From positions 1-5,903 of the forward strand of contig DQSP01000001.1 in the NCBI GenBank assembly GCA_015663215.1: a stretch of DNA of 5,903 nucleotides, read 5' to 3'. Numbering within the stretch: position 1 is the stretch's first letter; each line of letters starts with the position of its first letter. The DNA is from Sulfurimonas sp. Its GTDB lineage: Bacteria > Campylobacterota > Campylobacteria > Campylobacterales > Sulfurimonadaceae. The notes beneath the pieces are model-generated. The model saw only the letters and a list, made by a program, of their open reading frames with translations. It ran no database searches and had not been told where the DNA came from. Of the stretch, positions 1 through 5,216 are shown in pieces. Position numbers and translations under genes: made by a program.

Positions 1-213
1 AACCTTTTTGACTACGGAAAAACACTCAGCTCATTTAACTTTATCAAGTGTGACCATGGAAAAAATGTAGCGGATGATGTACTTTTAGAGGAGTTTATAA
101 ACGCTAAGATTACAAATGCAAATGTATTTATACTTACATTTGACAGAGAGCTAAAAGAGCGTTTTATAGAGATAACGAAGGAGAGTAATAACCTTTTTAT
201 TTTGGGAAAATAA
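1..213 (+). CDS. C-terminal end of a possible PIN-like domain protein (5'-truncated by window edge)
   Basis: Reading frame 1 is open from the first base to a TAA at 211-213 and gives the last 70 residues of a protein whose start lies left of the window. The segment has an Ala-Asp-Asp-Val-Leu pattern at residues 24-28, then a helix, then a hydrophobic strand ending in LTFDREL (residues 45-51). This resembles the end of PIN-domain nucleases, where a conserved Asp follows a hydrophobic strand and an LT motif. If so, D25/D26 and D48 would be the metal-binding acidic residues. The match is by eye to a short fragment, so the family call is tentative; an NYN-type relative or an unrelated fold is possible. 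That the stretch is coding is better supported: the frame is open throughout and the composition is protein-like. The gene converges on the FIST-GGDEF-EAL gene and their last 17 nt overlap (197-213), leaving no room for a separate terminator. Confidence 0.6.
   Translation, partial: NLFDYGKTLSSFNFIKCDHGKNVADDVLLEEFINAKITNANVFILTFDRELKERFIEITKESNNLFILGK
197..213. other. 17-nt convergent 3' overlap between the PIN-like gene and the FIST-GGDEF-EAL gene
   Basis: The plus-strand gene stops at 211-213 (TAA) and the minus-strand gene stops at 199-197 (TAA on the minus strand), so the last residues of each are encoded on opposite strands of the same 17 bp. No GC-rich hairpin followed by a T-run is visible on either strand nearby, so transcripts from the two sides probably run into each other. 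Confidence 0.7.
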
Positions 214-2737
214 AGTTCTCTACTACTTCTTGTTCAGGTTTTCCTAGATAATAACCTTGTGCATAGTCAACTCCTAGCTCTTGTACAACTTTACACACAG
301 CTTCATTATGTACATACTCAGCAATTATTTTTTTACCAAGTTTTCTAGCAAATACAATAATTGTTTCAACTACAAGTCTAGCATTTTTATCTTTGTCTAT
401 ATTTTTTATCAGACTACCATCTATCTTCATAATATCTGAACGGATAGTTGTCATATGTTCAAAGTTAGCAAATCCTGCCCCAAAATCATCAATAGCAATA
501 GATGAACCCAAGTCATATATGTTTTCTATAAATGCATTCACAACTTTTACATTATCATTTTCTTGTGTTTCAAGTATTTCTATAGTTAACTGCGATGCGA
601 TACCATATTTTTTAATCTTTTCAAAAATAAACTTTGTTGTTTTCTCATTTGTGATATCACTAAATGAGAGATTCACAGTAAATTTTAATCCATTTTCTTT
701 AAAGTAACTAAAAGATTTTTCAATCATTATTTCGGTAATGATAGGGTAAAGTCTTATTTTACGACTTACATCTAAAAAAGCGAATGGAGGCAAAATAGAT
801 CCATCATCATCAAGTAAACGCACTAAACATTCATACTTTTCAATTGTTCCAGTTTTCAGATCTACAATGGGTTGAAAATAAGGAAAAATTCTATCATTAC
901 TTATTGCATTTTTTATTGTATTTGCCATGTTTATATTTGATTCATACTGTTTGGCTAACTGTAGGTCTTCATCAAAAACCAGATACTCTTTTCCTGTGCG
1001 TTTAGCTAACTTCAATGCCATATCTGCATTGACTAAACCAGTTCTTTTATCATTTATAAGTGCTGCGGAAACAGTTACGGAGACATGTGCGAAGTGCCCA
1101 TTTGTCACTAAAAACTTTTCTACTTCAATAATATCAATATAATACCTTATTTTTTCATGAATACTACCTACATTGGACCCTACATTAACAATAATAGCAA
1201 ATTCATCCGAAGGGAGTTTGAAGAGTTTTGCATCTTCCTCTTTAGTTAACATCTCTAGTGTAAAAGCGAGTTTTTTAAGAACTTGATCCCCTACATCATG
1301 CCCATAAAAATCATTTATCATAGTAAAGTCATCTATGTTTATAAGAATAATCATTTTTCCTAAACTATTATTGAGTTTTTTAATCAAACTCAGTCTATTT
1401 GGCAAACCAGTTAATGTATCATAATAGGCCTGTTTGTAAATATAATTAGCACTCTCTTGAATCCTTGTCTTTAGTCCATCGTTTAGCTCTTCAAGTTCTT
1501 TTGAGACTGTATTTGCAAGGTTTGCTATTACATGGTGAGCATCGACATTAAATGCACGCTGTGGAAAGTTTTCCTTGTAATTACTTAAACTAACAGCACT
1601 CTTTTCTTCGCTTAAAATTAACATAGTCATTGTTTCGTTAAGAAGTTGATTACTCTGGTTTTCATGGTAAAATTCACCATATGTAAAAAACCCAGAAATC
1701 TCACCTATATTTGAAAGGATTTCTAACTCATAGTACATATGCTCTTTCATAAAATGCCGTCTTGCCATACAAGAGTAAACAAAAACCGCTTCAGGTTTAT
1801 ACACAATCTGGTCCAGTATTTTTCTTGTTTTATAACTACCGTTATGAAGAATATCCTCAATATGACCCACTCCAAAACGAATCTTAGTTCCCTCTTTTAT
1901 ATTACCCGCAAAAGTTAATGAACCATCATCATGCTTAAGAAGTACGGCACGTCCAACCAATACACCATCTATCTCAAAAATCAAAGGAAATTCAATACCA
2001 AGTTGAGGTAAGTTTAATGCTAATTGATGCCCCATATATTTAGCATATACATCAACTGCACTCATCCCATCAATCTCGTATACACGGTTGTTTATCGATT
2101 TTGTCACACGAAGTTGTTTTCCAATTGGTAGCCAATCAAATAAATAGTTGGTTGTAATGTGTAAAGAGTCACTACTCAAAGAGACTCCCACTGCACCATT
2201 GGAACTTATTGCATCTCTAGTAAAAACATAAGTTTTAAATAACTCTCCATTATCACCTGCTAATCCCCCTGAGAGAATCACGTCCTTAGCTACTTTACTA
2301 ATACCCTTGGCATACTCTTCACCATTAGTATTGATTCCGTCTGTGAAACTTATGATGAGTTTTGTATCTTTACTCACTAACTTTTGTGCGATACGTACTC
2401 CTGTCTCATAGCTATTGTTAAAATTATTTGTATGTTCTTGAAGTGTAGCTTTTAAATATGTTTGATTAAATGTAGTGAAAGTTACTATGTTTTTTTTATC
2501 TGTATACACTTCTTTAGAGTGAATGATACCATCTGTAGTCGTACCAATAATAATAGCTTTAGAAAATGTATCACAAAAGTATTTTTGAATCTTTTTTAAT
2601 TCTTTTAGGTCTGTTGTTGTGCAAAAAATCTGTATAAGTGTTTGTGGTGTATCGAGTGACAGACCATTTAACTTTTCAAACACTTCTTCTGGATGTATAA
2701 AATCATATGTGTAATTTTGCATGACCGATTCTAGCAT
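197..2737 (-). CDS. FIST-GGDEF-EAL signalling protein, probable c-di-GMP phosphodiesterase with degenerate GGDEF domain
   Basis: This 846-residue protein has no signal peptide or membrane span, so it is probably cytosolic. FIST_N covers about residues 30-225 (SGGLAGD at 156-162, then the W-x-P-x-G region at 202-206). FIST_C covers about 230-380 (YSCMARR at 321-327, SGFFTYGEF at 348-356). A polar helical linker at 405-437 leads to a GGDEF domain (about 438-590, starting DTLTGLPNR) and an EAL domain (about 605-840). FIST is known as a small-molecule sensory domain; some members (NosP) bind haem and nitric oxide. The GGDEF signature reads PSDEF (509-513), and the first metal-binding Asp is replaced by N467, though N475 and D484 are kept; cyclase activity is unlikely. 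The EAL domain keeps E636 (ECLVR), N689, E720, D750, D751, K771, E807 and Q827, so c-di-GMP hydrolysis to pGpG is expected. The start at 2737 is the first ATG after an in-frame stop. No clear Shine-Dalgarno precedes it or the alternative Met6 (2722). It lies 27 nt after the acyltransferase gene. Confidence 0.93.
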   Translation of the reverse strand: MLESVMQNYTYDFIHPEEVFEKLNGLSLDTPQTLIQIFCTTTDLKELKKIQKYFCDTFSKAIIIGTTTDGIIHSKEVYTDKKNIVTFTTFNQTYLKATLQEHTNNFNNSYETGVRIAQKLVSKDTKLIISFTDGINTNGEEYAKGISKVAKDVILSGGLAGDNGELFKTYVFTRDAISSNGAVGVSLSSDSLHITTNYLFDWLPIGKQLRVTKSINNRVYEIDGMSAVDVYAKYMGHQLALNLPQLGIEFPLIFEIDGVLVGRAVLLKHDDGSLTFAGNIKEGTKIRFGVGHIEDILHNGSYKTRKILDQIVYKPEAVFVYSCMARRHFMKEHMYYELEILSNIGEISGFFTYGEFYHENQSNQLLNETMTMLILSEEKSAVSLSNYKENFPQRAFNVDAHHVIANLANTVSKELEELNDGLKTRIQESANYIYKQAYYDTLTGLPNRLSLIKKLNNSLGKMIILINIDDFTMINDFYGHDVGDQVLKKLAFTLEMLTKEEDAKLFKLPSDEFAIIVNVGSNVGSIHEKIRYYIDIIEVEKFLVTNGHFAHVSVTVSAALINDKRTGLVNADMALKLAKRTGKEYLVFDEDLQLAKQYESNINMANTIKNAISNDRIFPYFQPIVDLKTGTIEKYECLVRLLDDDGSILPPFAFLDVSRKIRLYPIITEIMIEKSFSYFKENGLKFTVNLSFSDITNEKTTKFIFEKIKKYGIASQLTIEILETQENDNVKVVNAFIENIYDLGSSIAIDDFGAGFANFEHMTTIRSDIMKIDGSLIKNIDKDKNARLVVETIIVFARKLGKKIIAEYVHNEAVCKVVQELGVDYAQGYYLGKPEQEVVENFIFPK

Positions 2738-2764
2738 AACTTTTACACAAAATCTACTCGTGGA

Positions 2765-3472
2765 TTAAAAAATAAACTTAATCGTGTAAAACATCGCGAA
2801 TAGTACTATTTGATGCACTAAATAGATTATAAACGAGTGCTTTCCAACAGAAGATAACGAGCTATTAACAATGTGTTTTTTATTAAAAATATCACGATTT
2901 AAACATAACTCTTGAATCTTATAATACCCTGCTGCTAAACCAAGTAAATATACTCCAAACCAAGGTACTAAACTTACTAAGTCTTGTGTATAAGCTACAG
3001 GTAAAGAGAGTGCCTTTTGTACAAAACTATACAGCCAGTGCATACTTATCCACGACATGTTATATCCAAGAATTATGAAAATTCCAAAAAACAAAGATAT
3101 TTTAGGGAATCTTAAAAAAGGTAGTCCTGCTACACTAACGAAAAGAAAAAAGTGTAGTATCCCAAAGTAAATCCATGAAGAAGGAAACTGTGTATAACTT
3201 CCAATGCTAACGATAAGAGAAGCCCCACTTAAAAGAAGCACTCTCTTAAGGAGCTTTTTGGTATTTATAGCTCGTGCATGGGCTAACTGTGCACTTATAC
3301 CTGCTAAAAAAACAAACATACTCACTATAAAGTAACGAAAATATTTCCAAAAATCACCATGTTTTAAATCAAAATCAACATAACCAAAGTTCTTCAAGTC
3401 AAAACAAAAGTGAAATATAACCATCAAAATAATGGCAACACCACGAAGTGTATCTAGACCTTGAAGTCTCAT
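2765..3472 (-). CDS. Small integral-membrane acyltransferase, HGSNAT-catalytic/DUF1624 type
   Basis: The product is 235 residues, very hydrophobic, with about seven predicted membrane segments (by eye near 10-26, 45-64, 75-93, 100-119, 122-140, 167-186 and 212-234). The N-terminus has the family pattern R-x2-x-L-D-x-L-R-G (residues 2-11) followed by a span ending in FHFCFDL (20-26); H21 is the best candidate for the functional membrane-embedded histidine. The C-terminus has the usual GKHSFIIYLVHQ block (210-221). These fit the bacterial DUF1624 proteins related to human heparan-alpha-glucosaminide N-acetyltransferase, in the wider transmembrane acyltransferase superfamily with YeiB and acyltransferase-3. 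Family members move acyl groups, typically from acetyl-CoA, across the membrane to an extracytoplasmic acceptor. The acceptor here is unknown and nothing nearby suggests one. The length is normal for short bacterial members. The ATG overlaps the ruvX stop as ATGA and has no good Shine-Dalgarno, so translation is probably coupled to ruvX. Confidence 0.85.
   Translation of the reverse strand: MRLQGLDTLRGVAIILMVIFHFCFDLKNFGYVDFDLKHGDFWKYFRYFIVSMFVFLAGISAQLAHARAINTKKLLKRVLLLSGASLIVSIGSYTQFPSSWIYFGILHFFLFVSVAGLPFLRFPKISLFFGIFIILGYNMSWISMHWLYSFVQKALSLPVAYTQDLVSLVPWFGVYLLGLAAGYYKIQELCLNRDIFNKKHIVNSSLSSVGKHSFIIYLVHQIVLFAMFYTIKFIF
3469..3472 (-). other. ATGA stop/start overlap joining ruvX and the acyltransferase gene
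   Basis: On the minus strand the four bases ATGA hold both the start codon of the acyltransferase gene (3472-3470) and the TGA stop of ruvX (3471-3469). With no Shine-Dalgarno visible upstream, this layout suggests re-initiation by ribosomes finishing ruvX and supports co-transcription of the two genes. Confidence 0.75.
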
Positions 3473-3873
3473 TTAGTTTGTTTAAGTTTGTAAAGATAAC
3501 GTTGAAGTATTATCATCGCTGAAATAGAGTCTATTCTTCCATCTCTGATGTACTTTATCTCACCCTTTATTAAACTCTCAGCTTCAAGTGAACTACCAGC
3601 TTCATCTTGATAAAAAACTTCACCTTCAAAATCAACAAGATTCATAAAGTGTGCTATGCGTCTTCGCATCTCGTCTTCACTACTACCACCAAGAGGAATA
3701 CCGATTATCACAGTATCTATTTCCCACTCTTTTATCGCTTTTTTTACTTCATCAGAGGCTTGATTTCTATTTTTTCTTATGATTGCGGGTAGCGGTGTTA
3801 CTAAATCTTTATGTGCTGAGTAGGCTAAGCCTATGCGTTTGAGTCCGAGGTCTATTGCTAGATATTTTTTCAT
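3469..3873 (-). CDS. ruvX: RuvX/YqgF family RNase H-fold nuclease (Holliday junction resolvase-like)
   Basis: The 134-residue product matches the YqgF/RuvX family in length and motif order. It has AIDLGLKRIGLAYS at 6-19 with catalytic Asp8, the VIIGIPLGGSSEDEM strand-loop at 55-69, an acidic Asp90-Glu91 pair, and a C-terminal RIDSISAMIILQRYL helix (113-127) with D115 as the expected third metal ligand. The family folds like RNase H/RuvC. E. coli YqgF acts in 16S rRNA 5'-end maturation, and other members were proposed as resolvases; which activity applies here cannot be read from sequence. One departure is DEAGSS (90-95) where many bacteria have DERLT/S; the acidic pair is kept. The start is well supported: an AGGA Shine-Dalgarno at 3881-3884 lies 7 nt upstream, inside the last codons of mnmE, and only 1 nt separates the genes. 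The 3' end overlaps the acyltransferase start by 4 nt. Confidence 0.93.
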   Translation of the reverse strand: MKKYLAIDLGLKRIGLAYSAHKDLVTPLPAIIRKNRNQASDEVKKAIKEWEIDTVIIGIPLGGSSEDEMRRRIAHFMNLVDFEGEVFYQDEAGSSLEAESLIKGEIKYIRDGRIDSISAMIILQRYLYKLKQTK

Positions 3874-3874
3874 A

Positions 3875-5215
3875 CTATTTTCCTAAACAAAAAGAGCCGA
3901 ACATCTTGTCAAGCATCTCATCATTTTCAAAAGGTCGTGTTATACTTGCCATCTCTTTGACTGCTTCGTTAAGATGAAAAGAAAATATCTCTAACTCTTG
4001 GTCTTGTAGCGGTATAAATGACTCTTGTATATTTTTCATAGTCTCTTCTACTGCATTTATCTGACGCGAAGAAATTAGCATTATCTCATCACTTGAGTTA
4101 CTTCTATCCATAATCGACTCAAGAGCATTAATAAGTGGTGTCACATCATCTTTAGAGTTTAAATTTATATCAAAGCTCAAAGATTCTAATGAAAACTTCT
4201 CTTGTAAATCTATCTTATTTTTTATAACTATGACTTCTTTAGATTCACGAGCAATACTAACAAGTCTTGCTATCTCTCTGTCTTCATCATCATCTTCTCG
4301 TGAGTTATCAAAGAGGGCAACTACAATGTCACTCTGCTCTATAGCTTCAAGTGAACGCTCTATTCCTATTCTCTCTATCTCATCACTTGCTTCACGGATT
4401 CCAGCTGTGTCTACCATGCGAATTAGGTGTGTACCGATTTTTACCTGTTCTTCGATGGTGTCACGAGTTGTTCCCGCTATCTCACTGACTATGGCTCTAT
4501 CAAAATTCAGCAGAGCATTTAAGAGTGAAGATTTACCAACATTTGGTTTTCCAATGATTGCAACACGAAAACCTTGCATCAGTCCTTCACGTGATTTTGA
4601 AGCTTGAAGTGTTTTATTTAAAAGAATGTAGAGTTCATCTAGTTTTGATTTTATCTGCTCAACTAAGTCAGGAGGTAAGTCTTCTTCAGCGTAGTCAATA
4701 GTAACCTCACTAAACGCGAGAATATGAATGATTTCATCACGAACATCTTCTATAAAGTGTTTAAGTGAACCTTTCATCTGTGCTGCAAGTATCTTTGCGG
4801 CATCTTCACTTTTTGCTTCTATAAGTTGAGCAATAGCCTCTGCTTCACTTAAATCAATGCGACCATTAAAAAAAGCACGCTTAGAAAATTCACCTGGAGT
4901 TGCGAGTCTTGCTCCCGCGTTTAGAGTAGCTTTTAGTATGCTTTGCGCTACTATAAAACCACCATGACACTGAATCTCTACGACATGTTCTGCTGTAAAT
5001 GAATGGGGTGCTTTAAAATAAATGACAATAGCTTCATCTATAAGAGTGTCTTCACTATCATAAATAGTTGTGAGTGTTGCATATCTTGGTTCTATGGTTT
5101 TATTGCGGGTGAGAATTTTTGTGATTGCTAAAGCATCATCCCCACTTATGCGGATGATTGCTATAGAACCTATGCCATTGGCTGTTGCAATGGAACTTAT
5201 AGTATCTGAGCTCAT
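3875..5215 (-). CDS. mnmE: tRNA uridine-5-carboxymethylaminomethyl modification GTPase MnmE (TrmE)
   Basis: MnmE works with MnmG to place (carboxymethyl)aminomethyl groups on U34 of tRNAs reading split codon boxes, using GTP hydrolysis and a folate-derived carbon. At 446 residues this is full length. The N-terminal folate-binding/dimerisation domain (1-118) includes SSIATANGIGSIAIIRISG, the HGG at 84-86 and LATPGEFSKRAFFNGRIDL at 104-122. A helical domain is interrupted by the G domain (about 215-375): P-loop GKPNVGKSS at 222-230 with the potassium-binding Asn225, GTTRD at 248-252, DTAG at 269-272, a Glu281 equivalent to the E. coli catalytic Glu282, and NKID at 333-336. The protein ends in FCLGK (442-446) with the invariant C-terminal cysteine, C443. 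No key residue is missing. The start lies 1 nt after the jag stop without a strong Shine-Dalgarno, suggesting translational coupling. The jag-mnmE order is a widely conserved housekeeping arrangement. Confidence 0.98.
   Translation of the reverse strand: MSSDTISSIATANGIGSIAIIRISGDDALAITKILTRNKTIEPRYATLTTIYDSEDTLIDEAIVIYFKAPHSFTAEHVVEIQCHGGFIVAQSILKATLNAGARLATPGEFSKRAFFNGRIDLSEAEAIAQLIEAKSEDAAKILAAQMKGSLKHFIEDVRDEIIHILAFSEVTIDYAEEDLPPDLVEQIKSKLDELYILLNKTLQASKSREGLMQGFRVAIIGKPNVGKSSLLNALLNFDRAIVSEIAGTTRDTIEEQVKIGTHLIRMVDTAGIREASDEIERIGIERSLEAIEQSDIVVALFDNSREDDDEDREIARLVSIARESKEVIVIKNKIDLQEKFSLESLSFDINLNSKDDVTPLINALESIMDRSNSSDEIMLISSRQINAVEETMKNIQESFIPLQDQELEIFSFHLNEAVKEMASITRPFENDEMLDKMFGSFCLGK
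3881..3884 (-). promoter_or_regulatory. Ribosome binding site (AGGA) for ruvX
   Basis: Read on the minus strand, AGGA sits 7 nt before the ruvX ATG (3873-3871). It is formed by the Leu-Gly-Lys codons at the C-terminus of mnmE. It is the clearest Shine-Dalgarno in the window and fixes the ruvX start. The other junctions lack a comparable one and appear to depend on coupling. Confidence 0.7.
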
Positions 5216-5216
5216 T

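Noticed and set aside
119..142. Perfect 8-bp inverted repeat (caaatgta / tacatttg) with an 8-nt loop, considered as a terminator or operator
   Set aside because: The stem is almost all A/T, it is not followed by a T-run on either strand, and it lies inside the plus-strand coding region. It is likely chance in AT-rich sequence.
393..1142. Plus-strand open frames of 104 and 71 codons opposite the EAL and GGDEF domains
   Set aside because: Both are antisense to well-supported domain coding sequence, have no recognisable motifs, and fit chance open frames.
2490..2497. Eight-T run (eight A in the coding strand) in the FIST gene, considered as a phase-variation tract
   Set aside because: The frame is intact, the run only encodes Lys-Lys-Asn, and phase-variable tracts in this phylum are usually longer and made of G/C. 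No further support was found.
2738..2830. Possible promoter before the FIST gene inside the end of the acyltransferase gene
   Set aside because: I looked for a TATAAT-like -10 box and saw only weak AT-rich partial matches, none with supporting spacing, so no promoter is called.
4230..4607. Plus-strand 125-codon open frame rich in serine, opposite mnmE
   Set aside because: It lies wholly antisense to the G domain of a fully intact mnmE. The serine run is the reverse of Asp/Glu codons, it has no family resemblance, and it is a shadow of the real gene.
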